A DNA stretch of 64,000 nt. Source: Littorina saxatilis. Lineage: Eukaryota; Mollusca; Gastropoda; Littorinimorpha; Littorinidae. Shown one piece after another: positions 31,256-43,800 of the stretch. Location of the stretch: contig NC_090250.1 of assembly GCF_037325665.1 (NCBI RefSeq), forward strand, positions 36,597,109-36,661,108. Reading direction: 5' to 3'. The translations under genes were made by a program, and so were the position numbers. The notes below the pieces were generated by a model, which worked only from the letters and a program-made list of their open reading frames with translations, did not search any database and was not told the DNA's origin. How positions within the stretch are numbered: the first letter of the stretch is position 1; each line of letters opens with the position of its first letter.

Positions 31256-34200
31256 TTGGACGAAGTCGACTACGCGTAGCTCACTTCGCAAAGCTACCGG
31301 AACTAGACTTCGTCGCAGTCCAAGGAAAGGTACTATGGCGGAAAAGAGAGTTATCTTTTCATGTCTTGGCGTCTCAAATCTTATTAGCCAGAAAGCGCAT
31401 GCGCGTAGTCTCGACCAGCGCGTGGTGTGCTTCTTTCTGAGTACTTTACGTCACAAATTCGAAAATTTTATTGTAAATTTTCATTTAATAAATATACCTA
31501 CCCGAATCACATGTAGCATTGACACAATCGGAGATGCTAGGTTCTGAAAAGGCTAACCGTCTAAGGGAAGCAACCCCAACCACAAAAAGTGTAAACGTAG
31601 CCATAGTAATGACCATACACCCGGGGAGTTACCTCCCATCGTGCATGCCATGTCACTACTGCTACTGAACACGTGGCTCATATCATTCGACCTAAAGAAT
31701 AAATTCTCCAAATCAAAAGCGGGGTTGGCGGGAGGGAATATACTATGTGATTCGGGTAGGTATATTTATTAAATGAAAATTTACAATAAAATTTTCGATT
31801 AAATTACATATTCCTACTCCGAATCACATGTAGCAGATTGCAACAACAAGGCGGTGGGAAAGAAAAATCTAACTCACTCAAAAAACCTTGCCAAAAACCT
31901 GGACCGCTGCCAAAGAATCAGGGCGGTCCCAGTGGGAAAGAAAATCTAACCCACTCAAAAGCCCTTGCCAGGGCTGGCCCACTGCCAACAGGCAGTGAGG
32001 GAACCAAGGAAAGTCCTGATTGACAGCCGAGAAGTATCTCAGGCAAAGCGAAAGAGACAACCTCAGAGATCCAGAAAGCTGTGCTCAGCACTTCTTCCAA
32101 TCTCCTAGCCGTAAAAAACAGCACAGGAATAGACCCAAGCCTTGGATTAAAAACCCTGGCGAGCCAAGGGAAAGACAAGCTTCCCCCCCCCCCCTTTTAT
32201 TGGAAGGAAATGCTAATGTCCTGAGAAGATCCGTGCGTAAGGTTGTCCCCTCAACTGAGAAGGACGAACCCCCGCGGTGACCTTAAGACAACCATGCCAA
32301 AGTCTGCAAACCTTGGGATGTAGTAAAGCCCAAAAGGCTTGTGAGAAAGAAGTCAGCTCAAAATAAGAGTGACCAATCCCCACGAAAGAGCGAGAGAGAG
32401 ACATCCAAGCACTAAGTACCAGAGTCCACCTCGAAGAGAAAACTCACAAATAGAAGGTCGCCAGTCATCCCCTACCAGTCCCTGCGAACGCAGGGAGAGA
32501 GGTAGCACCCGACAGCAGCCACTTACGACTGTGCGTCAGCTACCGGAAGTGAGGACCCACGGTGGTCAAAAACCGATGTGACTGGCAACCATAAACAAAA
32601 TGGCTAAAAGCCAGAATGTTCCCAAAACAGTCTGCTTGAAGGTAATCGAGAGTGAATCAAAAACCGAAAGCAGAAAACCAAGACTGGTAAACGTAAACCG
32701 TGAAGCCAGCCAGCCATAAGACTCCCGAAACCAGAGTTCTCAGGGAAAAAACAGGCAGTTAACTTCCTAGCCAAATCAAGAGCCTACCTGAGTTTGGCCA
32801 GAAACCCAGAGCGCGTCTGTCCCTGTCTGAAGACAGAGTCCAACGCGGAGAAAAACGGACAACCGCCCTAGACAAAGTTGCCTTTTGTAGCCGGGCGACT
32901 GTAAGGAAACCCGACCCAACGGACGTCATCCGGACTCGCCTCATACTAAGATGAGGAAGAAGAGAGGAAAGGCCCAAGACTGAAGTCACAGGAACCGAAC
33001 CTTAACTAAACCTCTGCCCGAAGGAGAAGAGTAGCCAAAACCTGAGAGAGAGGAGGAAAGCCACAAAGAACTACTCCTCAAACATCCATTGTCCAAGACA
33101 ATGCCCCCTCAGGAAAACCTGAATGTTACTTCCGAGGCCAACTCAAGTGAACCTTAAGTTTGGACGAAACACCAGAACGCGTCTGATCACTAGAGAAAGA
33201 CAGAGTCCGACTCGATGAAAGACAACAAGGACCAAAGTCCGAACGTTTGTGGCCAAACAGGGGTAACCTGAAGCCAGAGAACCCCACAAGCCACAAGAAA
33301 CAGGAAGGCAACAACCACCATCGCCGCAACGTGGAATGGCTGTTGCCCGGCCAAGGCTGCCTATTGGCTGCCAGCTTAGCTTAACCAGAGGAATGAGCAT
33401 GCTTCTGCTAAGCATGTTTCTGAGTATGCTAGCCCTACCTTCCTTCAACCTTTGTAAAGCAGTCAGAGACCTGGTGATCTCTACTCGACTGAATCTCTAC
33501 CGCAGGCAAAGTTTAAGCGACTCTCTTTGACTGTTCAGGGAACTGAGAACGCGAAAGAAACGAGTCCCTCCGACACCCGCCGTACGAGCGTAGAGAAGGA
33601 AGGGCAGCCTCATCTGCTCCATGCTCACCCTAGCAAGGGCTGGCCAACAGAGTAGAGAAAGGAGGCAAGTTCCAAAGGCCGAATAAGCAAGAAGGAACAA
33701 AAGGTGAAGCCCGTGTAGCCGAAGCCAGCCAAGGCTGAGCATGTTCCGGAACTGAACCATAGTAGAAACAGCGGCAGAACCAAAACACTAGAGATACCAC
33801 CTTCGGGAGGAGATGGCCTAGCCAAAACCTGCAACCCGTGGTACCTACAAAAGGTGACTAAGGAACCGGAAGTAGAAAAAACATCCTATCTTCACGGAAC
33901 GGAAGTCCGACATCGACAACAAAGTCAACCAACAAGGAAGCCACCAATGTCGATGCACCCAAGGGAAATCCTGAGCCGAAGCTTGAGTTGCGACGGAAAT
34001 CCAGAACGTGTTCGATTGCTGACTAAAGACTGAGAACCAGAATAGCTCAGCTACGAACGCAAACCGAAGTCACAGTTGCTGGTGGTAAACTGATGAATGA
34101 GATGACCGGAAACCGGAAAACCATCCAACCGGAAAAAGACCTGACTTATCCCCCTACTGACGGTCGTGAATAGGGGAAACGTCCAGGGCCACCCGAACTG

Positions 34201-35219
34201 ACTAGGCAGTAAACGCAACACCCAACAGGTAAAGTGAAGACTGCCCCGGCTGAGGCTAAAAGCCTAAATGCCCGTAGGCCAGCCGCTGTTCCTCACCCAC
34301 CGACCTCCGAAGGAGTGTCAGGAAGAGGAGAAGTGTATCCGAACAGAGCCGGAAATGCAGCAGACAAAACCGCAAAAAACGGAAGCGAAAGATGCATAGA
34401 GTAGACTGAGGCCGGAAGCCCGAACGCCCGTAGGCCAGTCCTCTGTCAACTCCAGTCAAAACCGCAACGTGTACTTGAAATGGAGGACTTATGCTTCCAG
34501 TAAAACCGGAAACACCACGCCGACAACGGCTGCCGCACTGGTGAAACACAAATGCCCACGACGGAACAAGAGTGAGACAGACCAGAAGAGGACTGGGGCC
34601 GGAACCCGAACGCCCGTAGGCCAGTCCTCGATCAACCCCAGACAAGCCACTACGTGCGCTTGTGATGGAGAACCTATGCTTCCAGACAGGAAGTGTAGGA
34701 GGCCGAAGCCCCGCCCGGGAAAACCTTCGACGTGACCTCTGCCGCAGCTTAGAGGACAGCGTTAAGCCTTTTTCCCAATAACCAGCACGTGTGGAATCGC
34801 TGACGACAGACTGAATGTCCGACACAACCGGCGAAAAAACCGAAGTCCACGTACTGGTGGAAGGCCGGTGAAACGGCATAACCGGAAAACCGGAAATCCG
34901 TCCCCCCCGACGTCGTCCTAACTCATGCCTCGACCAGGCTAAGAGAGAGAAGACGGCAAGTCTGCAGCCGCAGGCACCGGAACGGCAGTCGACGCGACAA
35001 CCGAAGGTTGAAACGCTGACTACATCGGCCAGAGCTGAGACACCACCTGCCCGAAGGGCTGGCGCTGCTCCTCAGCTACCGACATCCGGGAGGAAGTGGA
35101 AGCGAAAGGAGCAGTAAATCCGGGTGGAGCCGGAAAGCACCAGACGAGACCGCGAAAAGCGGAAGCGCCGAATGCGAGGACGGAGGCCGGAAGCCCGAAT
35201 GCCCTAAAAGGCAACGTCC

Positions 35220-35660
35220 GGTCAACCCCGGAAACGACCACAGCGGGTGCGTACGTCAGAGGACCTATGCTTCCAGCGAGTGCCGGAAGCGCAGCGCCAG
35301 AAACGGCTACCGCCATTGCTCCGCCACACAATGGTCTTCGAGGAAGCCAGGGTGTGACTGAACAGAGGACGAATGCCCGGGGGGCAACGTCCGGTCAACC
35401 CCGGAAACGACCACAGCGGGTGCGTACGTCAGAGGACCTATGCTTCCAGCGAGTGCCGGAAGCGCAGCGCCGGAAACGGCTACCGCCACTGCCCCGCCAC
35501 ACAATGGTCTTCGAGGAAACCAGGGTGCGACTGAACAGAGGACGAATGCCCGGGGGGCAACGTCCGGTCAACCCCGGAAACGACCACAGCGGGTGCGCAC
35601 ATCGGGGGACCTGGTCAACCCCGGAAACGACCACAGCGGGTGCGTACATCGGGGGACCTA
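35220..35660. repeat. 173-bp tandem units in DIRS-like copy 1
   Basis: GGTCAACCCCGGAAACGACC recurs at 35220, 35393, 35566 and again about 47 bases later. Related diverged units appear near 34430-34700. Homologous in layout to the 170-bp units of the second copy. Confidence 0.85.
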
Positions 35661-36289
35661 TGCTTCCGGCGAGTGCCGGAAGCGCAGCAGTCGGAAACGG
35701 CTAGACAACTCCGGAAACGACCCCAGCGGGTGCGTACGTCGGAGAAGTAGCCGGAACCAACTGCCGCCATTGCTCAGCCACACAATGGTCTTCAGTGAAG
35801 CCAGGGTGCGACTGAACAGGGGTTTGCGGGTCGTGAACCCGCCGAAAAGAGCTGTGTCCCAGCAGGGACTGTCCGACGGCCTCACGAGGGCCTGTGGACC
35901 AGCTCGACTTACTTGAATCGCCAACCACAGCGGTAGAAGACGAAGAAGCAAAACATCCGCCCTAGACAACGTCTCGGCCGGAAGCGTCAAAGAAGCCAAC
36001 AAGGTGACGTCGCCCACAGACAGCGGGACCAACGGAAGACGCAGGCTTGGAACGCGAAAATTTCTTCACAAAGAAAAGCAGACACCTGCAACACCTGATC
36101 TGCTAACGGCAGAGAAGGCGAGGAGAAGAAACAGGACATACAACAGTATATGACTGCCCCACAAAGTGTTTGTTCGAGGCAGAAAGAGTAACGAACAAAA
36201 CATAACAAACATGTTAAATCCGAAACCACGACCAGTCCTACGGACTGGTAGATACCTGCTAAAGCCTAGCCAAGTAAACCACTGTCAGC

Positions 36290-36890
36290 AACGCTGATAC
36301 ACAAAATGGCGGCCAAGCGATAAGTTACTGGACAAAATTTAGAAGTCCAAAACGGACGAAAATTAAGCAATAACAAAAATTCCTGTCAAAGTAATGACGA
36401 AATATGAAATGGCTTACCAACTAACAAAGCAGAAGGCAAAAACGCAGGTAAAGTAAGGAGAACCTCACCATAACATAGGCCTAGCCACATAAATAAGCTG
36501 TCAGGAAAGCTGAGCAACCGAAAGTGGCGGCCACAAGATAAGTTACTGAAACGCATTTAGGAGTCCAAACGGACAAAAAGTCAGCAACTATAGATAAATT
36601 CCTGTCAAACCAAAGACAAGAAGGAACAAGCTTACCAACTAAACAAAGCAGCAAGCAAGTAAGAAGGTAAAATTACGTTTACCTCCAAAATACATCGGCC
36701 TAGCCACAAAAATCTGTCAACTCATGCTGACAACAAAAATGGCGGCCAACAGTAGTCACTGAAATATCACAGGTCCAAACACGGACGAAAATCAGCAACT
36801 ACAACAAATTTCCTGTCAAAATAATGACCAAAATGGAAAGAGCTCACCAACTACGAAGCAGGAGGCAAGATAGACGGTAACGTGGCCGGT
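36290..36890. repeat. 215-bp subterminal repeats with GGCGGCC motif
   Basis: Three units spaced 215-218 bases each carry TGGCGGCCA, GTCCAAA-CGGAC, AATTCCTGTCAAA and CTTACCAACTA. AAATGGCGGCC resembles a YY1 site (inference). Copy 2 has two such units near 54395-54800 on the other strand. Confidence 0.8.
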
Positions 36891-37605
36891 GGGTGTCAAA
36901 ACAACACCAAACAGCGCAGCCACAGGGGAGCCCAAAAATCAACAACCTGCTCCCTCGAAAGCTGTAAGGTCGAATGATATGAGCCACGTGTTCAGTAGCA
37001 GTAGTGACATGGCATGCACGATGGGAGGTAACTCCCCGGGTGTATGGTCATTACTATGGCTACGTTTACACTTTTTGTGGTTGGGGTTGCTTCCCTTAGA
37101 CGGTTAGCCTTTTCAGAACCTAGCATCTCCGATTGTGTCAATGCTACATGTGATTCGGAGTAGGAATATGTAATTTAATTGTACTTTACGTACTTGATGA
37201 TGACGTAAGTTAATTGTAACACATAGTTATGTGTTCTATTTCGTTTACTGAGCAAGACCGGGACCAGTTGGCGTGAGCGCTGGGATTTCGATTTTCATTC
37301 AACATGTCAATGCATCCAAGTATGAAATAATACAGGTAGGAGGTTAGTTCTTGTACTTTGGGTCAACCAAAGTCGATAAATTCATTCTTCACTACGGTAT
37401 TGAGTCTGATTTCGTCGTCCATCTTGAATCGAAAAGCACTCTTCTTACAAAAAACCCAACTTCGTTGCGAGCTACGGCGAAGCTTTGCATGTCAAAACTT
37501 GAGAAGCGATGTTGGGGTCAAAGTACCACGCCGTAGCTGCGGGTTTTCAGTACAAAGACTTCGCGAAGCTTTGTGTAGTTGACTACGGGCTCAATTAAGG
37601 ACGGG

Positions 37606-37695
37606 CTTAAATGGCAGGGTAAAAACGGCCGGTCATACACGTAAAAGCCGTGGGAGTTTCACTTCAGCCCATGAAGTGAACAAAGAAGAAGATTG
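37606..37695 (+). mobile_element. 3' fragment of a tRNA-derived SINE (family G)
   Basis: Contains AAATGGCAGGGTAAAAACGG, GGTCATACACGTAAAA and AGTTTCACTTCAGCCCA with a GAAGAAGAA tail, matching the 3' half of the SINE at 47961-48278. The rest of 37179-39850 shows no gene or repeat I recognise. Confidence 0.7.
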
Positions 37696-39859
37696 TGCTC
37701 TTAGAGATAGACCTTGAAGCAGTGAAAGGACATTCTTGGAACACAGGGTTATGGCTTACATGATGTATGATGTCTGGGGGAGGGGGTCTGGGTCAGTAAC
37801 CATGATACTTGGCAAAAAGACCCAAAGCAGAGCTACAAACAGGCAAGATCTGTGCAGTAAGCAGCTGCTTTTCAAAATATCCGGTATACATAGGAGTGGA
37901 AAAACACCTTTATTTTTCACATGGGAAGTGGAAAATATGATGCATTTTGTCAAAAGACTCGTTTTGGTTCCCTGTGTCATTACCTACAATGTGGATTGTT
38001 ATATATATGCCATTACTTGGCAGCATCCACTCACTGACCTGATATCGATAACAAGAATGTTAGGTTCCCGAAACGTACTCAGTCACACAAAACCCTAATG
38101 GATGCTAAACCACGGGGAAAAGGCATTTACCCTTTTTCTAAGGTCTAAGAGTGAGCAACAGATTTAGAACCACTTCTAGATGTGAGAAAATGACGTCTTG
38201 ATACATTTGATGCAAACAAGTGACGGTAGTAACAAGTGACGGTAGTTCTCTCAACTTTAAAAACAAACAAACACCGAATTTTCAAGTGAGCTAGCTGGGT
38301 TTCGGTGAGAAGCGATAAGGGTGGACTAGTGCAGGTTATGGGGATAGTATGAGGTTTTGAAGAGGGTACATGTGCGATTTTAACTCACAATTTATCAATC
38401 TATCGAACGTAACATTTTGAAAATATGGGTTTAGAGGCAATGTGTGAACTGAACCATATACTGAACAGCTGAAGACTTCTTGTTGCCAATTAAATTAAAA
38501 ACAGACTATGCCGAATGTAACTGAACACAACACCGATACACAGACGTGACAAAATATAAACAAACAAACAGGTAAACGGCAGTGAATTGAAAACTGTTGG
38601 AACACCTTGAAGGGAAATTGATAGCCTGATTAGTCTAGTGGTGATAAGGAACAGATTATTGATAGAAAACATCGACTGATTGAAAACCAGTCACTTGTCA
38701 ATAAATGAAGAGAACTATTCCACAATTAGTGAATTTGTGAAGATTACTTCAAATCGACTGTTAAAACTCAAATCAGATGAAATTATGGTTATATATCTTT
38801 CAGAATGGAGCGCCAATAATCTCCGGTTTGAAGTTAGAACCTACCTCATGTCTGCCATGTTTGTTACTGTGGACAACCGACTTACTCGGCGGAAACTACC
38901 GAGTTCCAAATAAGGAAAAAGTCGGAATTCTTGTTTGAAAATCCCACCACGACATTTACCGAAGCTCTGCATCGGGTTATTCCGTAACGAAATCTGAGAA
39001 CGAGGTCACGAGCGCTCAAATTCAAAGCCGAAATGATGGCGTAAACATGACAAAATCGACGTTGGGATTATATTAAAGGCGGTGAGATTTTTACTTTGTT
39101 TTTGAATACACGCTGTTTCTGGTATTCAGAAGACGTCAAATAAGAAGTTGTGGGCATGCCTTACGAATTTGTGAGGGTTTGAACAGGTGCTAATGTTCAA
39201 AATTTGCCACGAACGAGAGAAAGCCTCATTTTGGCGTATTCTTCCTTTCTTGACAGGGGCCTTCTTGACACGATGAATGATTGAAAGAGGTTGTTGAACT
39301 GCTGTTGGCCATGATTCCCAATCCCATACATTGCTGTAACCCGTTTTGATGGAAATTGTTGCGGGGCTTTGTGCAGAAGCTCACTCGGATTTTGCAATGG
39401 TCTAGTTGTTTATGCGCAACAACAATGCCTAACAGGATGAGGATGTGTCACTGTCAGTTCACTCAATCAGTACTTTGACTTTTGAGTAAAGACTGCAAAT
39501 GACATGAAACTGAAACTAAGTCTAAATCCTGTAATCAAACGCCTTTCAAAACAAGTCTCGCTGACATAATTTCTTGCTATGATCTCACTTGATTCATGAT
39601 AAGGGAATCAAGACATCAGTAGTTTGAGAGTGAGACAGAGCTATTTTACTATTTTTAGGCATGTGACTGACTCACTGAGACAAAGTTTTTTCTCACAGGT
39701 TTCTGGCACCCATCTGGGTCAGTAGGTGTGTGGGAATTTAGTTCAAGCCAAAAAGTATGGAATTAAAAATGTTTGCGATACATGTATTAAACTATTATTG
39801 TATAACATCCCATTCCCAGTCTGCCGGTACAACTACAGTACAAGTTTTAAAAAAAACAT

Positions 39860-40046
39860 TTAACCTTCACCATGCTTCCTGGGTCGTGGACGACCCAGAG
39901 CCTCACAAAAGTGTCTGTATCTCTAAAACTATTGGGAGTTCTTGGTTGAGACTTTTAACGTTGAATCCTTCTTTAGAAAGTATGGGTTGTACAAGACCCA
40001 CATCATCCACACTGTGTAGTCTAAAGCGTGATACGGTGAAGGTTAA
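39860..40046. mobile_element. piggyBac-type MITE, 187 bp
   Basis: TTAACCTTCACC at the left and GGTGAAGGTTAA at the right give 8-bp inverted ends inside TTAA duplications. The interior has CTTCCTGGGTCGTGG and ACGACCCAGAG (hairpin). Related by its start to the element at 28862. Confidence 0.75.
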
Positions 40047-40359
40047 ATGTGTGTGTTTCTCTGTGTATGTCACTGTCAGTATGTTTACTGTCTGTGTGTC
40101 CTTACACAGTAACTGAGAAAGTGTGAGTTTTGTGTGTGTGTTTATCAGTAAGTTTAAAGTTAGTCGTAAGGCTGATGGGGTCTATGTCGACCAAAAGAGG
40201 AAGATTCCCTTTAGGTGGAGTTCCTGTAGCAGTGTAGGCGTTTTACCTGTATACAGGGAATCCCCACGAGTGGAGGTCCTGTAGAAAAGATTATACTGCT
40301 CAATCTGGCGCCACGTGCATGACTGCCGTAAATGGATTGGAATTACCTTAGCGTTAATT

Positions 40360-40400
40360 CCCCTTCCAAAATGGCGGTTCGACAGTAAAATCTGTTAGAA
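40360..40400 (+). promoter_or_regulatory. Candidate TATA-less promoter of NuMA-like gene with YY1-type site
   Basis: CCAAAATGGCGGTT near 40367-40380 matches the YY1 consensus, which often sits near the start of housekeeping genes. It lies about 480 bases upstream of the start codon, and a possible 5' UTR intron ends at the acceptor TTTTTTCAG before 40824. Inferred from motif and position only. Confidence 0.4.
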
Positions 40401-40823
40401 TCCCTGAATTTGCGTGCAGCATTCAGACAAGCAAACATGCTTCAATTCGGCGAGAACAACGTATAATTTGAAAGGATTTGGTAAAGGAAACATCGCTCCA
40501 TCAAATTGTCATTCACCACATGCCACAACCATACATGGATGTGGAAATTCACTTTCTCACTGGCGAGTAGAAATATATTTTTTTTGTCTTGAAGTTAAAA
40601 ATGAAAGAGTGTACATCAACACTGTCACAAATGGTTCAAGCCTGATCGAGCTTCTTTCCAGTATAGTCCACCTTGTAAATCACCATAAGTAGGGAATCCA
40701 ATATGAGTCAGAGTGTCACTGTCATCAAAGAACTTATGCCCTGATTTGGACATGTTTCACATAAAAAAAATAAAAAATGTATGCACAATATATTTAATTA
40801 ATACAATAATGTTCATTTTTTCA

Positions 40824-40896
40824 GGTATTTAGACTTTGAAAGTGAAGACAGAAGATAACCATGGACGAACATAAAGAAAAAGCTTTAATCGGATGG
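40824..40896 (+). CDS. NUMA1: NuMA-like exon 1 (5' UTR end plus 12 codons)
   Basis: Acceptor TTTTTTCAG, ATG at 40861, donor GTAAGT after GGATGG. Encodes MDEHKEKALIGW. Bases 40824-40860 are untranslated. Confidence 0.6.
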
Positions 40897-43800
40897 GTAA
40901 GTTGACTGCATTCAGTCTGCATGAAGTTTTACTTTTAAGTTTACTTTGATCTTGTAAATTAGTATTTGTACATAACTCCTCTTGATTTGCAATTGCATAA
41001 TGATTCATCATATGTATGTGCTAGTACTAATGCTGATACATGTAGTGTTTTTATTTCTCTTTTGAATAAGTCAAATTATACATGGCATAACTTTACAATA
41101 ATAATATTACATACTAGAACCAAAATTTTATTTTGGACAAAAGCCCAGTGCTGTAAAGTGTAAATGTAAGTACTGAAATTGAAAACTTGTCAGAGAGAAA
41201 ATTATATGCTTATCATGCATGGAAACAGGCTCTTAAGACAGATTTTCAAATGTTGGTACATGTACATCACTACATGTACCAGTAAATGGTTTTAGGCTGT
41301 TCTGCATCTTTTGCATTTCGGTTTGCATACTACAGGAGAAAATGCTGGCATGTTCCTTAAAATATGGTCGTTTATTCTAGTGGAACTAAGAAGATTTGCT
41401 CACTGAATTATTCAAATTTGTTTTCATTTTGAATTTTCTGTTTTGTTGTGCAGGTTATGGGACTGACTGACATGGACCCATCCCAGTCCTTGAGTACTAT
41501 TGACTATGGGGCTTGCTTTATTAACATTTTACAGTACATGTAAGAAATACTATACTAAAGTAGATTGAGGTTTCTGATTAATCTGAGTCCACAAGGATAC
41601 ACATTTGCTGTTGTTAATGTCAGACCTCCAGCCTCCCAACTGTTGTTGTTGTGAGACTGAGAGATTGAAGCAACTTTAAAATGCCATAGATGGTTACTCA
41701 GTCACAGCTAACATCTGAAACTAAAAGGATTTTGTGTTTACTAGAGATCTTTGTACATGTACTATTACAGTTACACCTGTCAAGACTAATAAAGCACGAA
41801 ATAAATTCAGCAAACTTTTTTCTCTGTAACACTAACAGGGACAGCACTGCTACTCTGGAGGAATTTCCTACCACCAAGGAGAGGGTCCATGCGACACAGA
41901 AGTTTCTGGAAGGTGAGTGAAATACATGCTCCACATTTCCTCAAATTTATACTGACCTAACTCTGTACAGATTTTGTTTTTTGTCAATATTTATAGTCAT
42001 AAAGAACATAGAGTTTTACAGGGTGGTTGTGCTAAAGTTGCCAAGTTATTTGTTTACAATTCACAGTATGTGAAAGTTAGCGCTGCATGGGGTTTAACTT
42101 TTAACCCTTACGCTGGTTGTCGCGACATATGTCGCACTACTTTACGTATACCGTCATCTGGTTGTCGCGACATATGTCGTGGTGCTGCGTCAGTCTGTTT
42201 GGTCGATTCCGATTACCTCCCATGGACGCGAAAACCTATCCTTAGATCTGTATTCAATAGAAATAAGGTCAGTTGGGCCCTGAACCTGTAGATCCAAGTT
42301 CTGAAGCACATTTGAGTAGGCGAGTGTCAAACATAAAGGGCACCCAGCTGAGCTGTAGCACATGCTCCAAAATGGCTGCTCCCATAGATCCACGGCGTGA
42401 TCGCAATGTTTTTCAAGACTTTTTTTTGATGATTTCTTCGCCGATCCTGATCTTGACGAAGTAGGGGAAGAAGCCACTTACATTGATTTGCAAGATGTAA
42501 TGCTCGTTTGGGGACATTATGGACCTAGATCAGGCCCCAAACAACAGAGACTTCGAAGCAGACGTTCAAGAAGGCTGGAGTAGTGAGAGGGGGGAAGGGG
42601 CTACTGTCAACATGCCGTTTGATCGTGAAACTGTTTTGAATGTCGGCGAAGATTTTTCAGAAAACCCACAGCCCTTGGATTTTTTTCCGACTGTTTGTTG
42701 GCGATTTGTTAGTCGAACAAACGAATCACTACGCTCAACGAAAGATTGACGCTGGAATTCTAAAGCCACACTCACGGTAAGCCTTTCGTCAGTTTTGACC
42801 GACTTTTGCTCTCTCTCTCTCTGTCTCTTGCAAACATGTTTTCTTCCGTTTCTTTCTTCTTCCTTTTTGTCCAGGTGAATAGTTTGTTTTTACTGAAAAA
42901 CGATATTAGACTATTGATATGAAAGTAGTTTCTGTTCATGTGTGAGTGCTCAAGCAGAAGTGTGTGTCTGGGTTGACGTGTCAGTGTGTGTGTAGATCTG
43001 TTCGGGGTGGGGGGGGGGGGGAGGACGAGTTGTTTGTGTGGGGCAACAGAATAACTGTGTGACTGTGGTTATTATTGGAAGAAGAAGAAGAATGAACTAT
43101 GACTGGTTACTATCATAAGAAGACTGACAAGCAGAATGCAGCCATCAACTGGTTCAGGGATCTATATTTAGATCTATGAATGGATGAAGTGTTTATAAGT
43201 GTGTTATGTTTGTTGGTGTGTGTGTGTGTGTGAGAGGGGTAAGGGGGTTGTATGTGTCTTTGTGTGGGATGGTTGTGTATGAGTGTGTATGGGGGGGGGG
43301 GGGGGGGTGTTGTTGGTGTTTAGGCAAAAAAAAAAAAAAAGGTGTGGTTACGGTAACATTGCCAAAAAAAATAGGGTAGGAAGGTAGGCAATCGCTTTTT
43401 TTTTTTAAATTTTTTTTTCTAATGTGTACAAATTAAACCTACTTGACAGGGAAATAAGTGTGCGACTCGGGCGCTTTCGCTTTCATTGCGTTTTCTGCAC
43501 TCGTTTACTTTTTTTGTTTTTGTATTTTTTTGACAAATGTAATAAAAAGTTATAGGGTCGGCCCCAAAAAATAGGGTAGGTCGGGTTACCGTAACCACAC
43601 CTATTTTTGACTCACATGCGAAGCAAAAGTGAGTCTATGTACTCACCCGAGTCGTCCGTCCGTCCGTCCGTCCCGGCGTCCGTCCGTCCGAAAAACTTTA
43701 ACGTTGGATATTTCTTGGACACTATTAAGTCTATCAACACCTGATGTGGCCTGATGGTGTATGGTTACAAGATCTCAAAAAACATGTGCGGCAACTTGAC

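Larger units (their letters stand above)
31459..37178 (-). mobile_element. DIRS-like non-coding element, copy 1 (reverse orientation, fossil)
   Basis: 5.72 kb. The plus-left tip (TCGAAAATTTTATTG) and plus-right tip (GGAATATGTAATTTAA) are unlike over about 40-60 bases, but inside them long inverted arms pair, about 31500-31690 with 36975-37150. A block near 31740-31835 joins the complements of both tips, as in DIRS internal complementary regions. No reverse transcriptase or recombinase is recognisable. Internal arrays are about 173-bp units (35220-35660) and about 215-bp units (36290-36890). It shares arms and interior with 54075-59892 and is probably fairly young because the arms match closely. 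No target duplication was found, although GTACTTTACGT occurs on both sides of the insertion. Confidence 0.75.

Noticed and set aside
35096-35704. 202-codon frame in DIRS-like copy 1
   Set aside because: Repetitive translation of the 173-bp array.
31441-37190. GTACTTTACGT on both sides of DIRS-like copy 1 as a target duplication
   Set aside because: The repeats are not adjacent to the element tips (7 extra bases on one side, 2 on the other), and copy 2 shows no duplication; likely a pre-existing host repeat.
38680-38913. 77-codon open frame in 37-40 kb
   Set aside because: Low-information sequence with no splice context or motif; the region is treated as intergenic.
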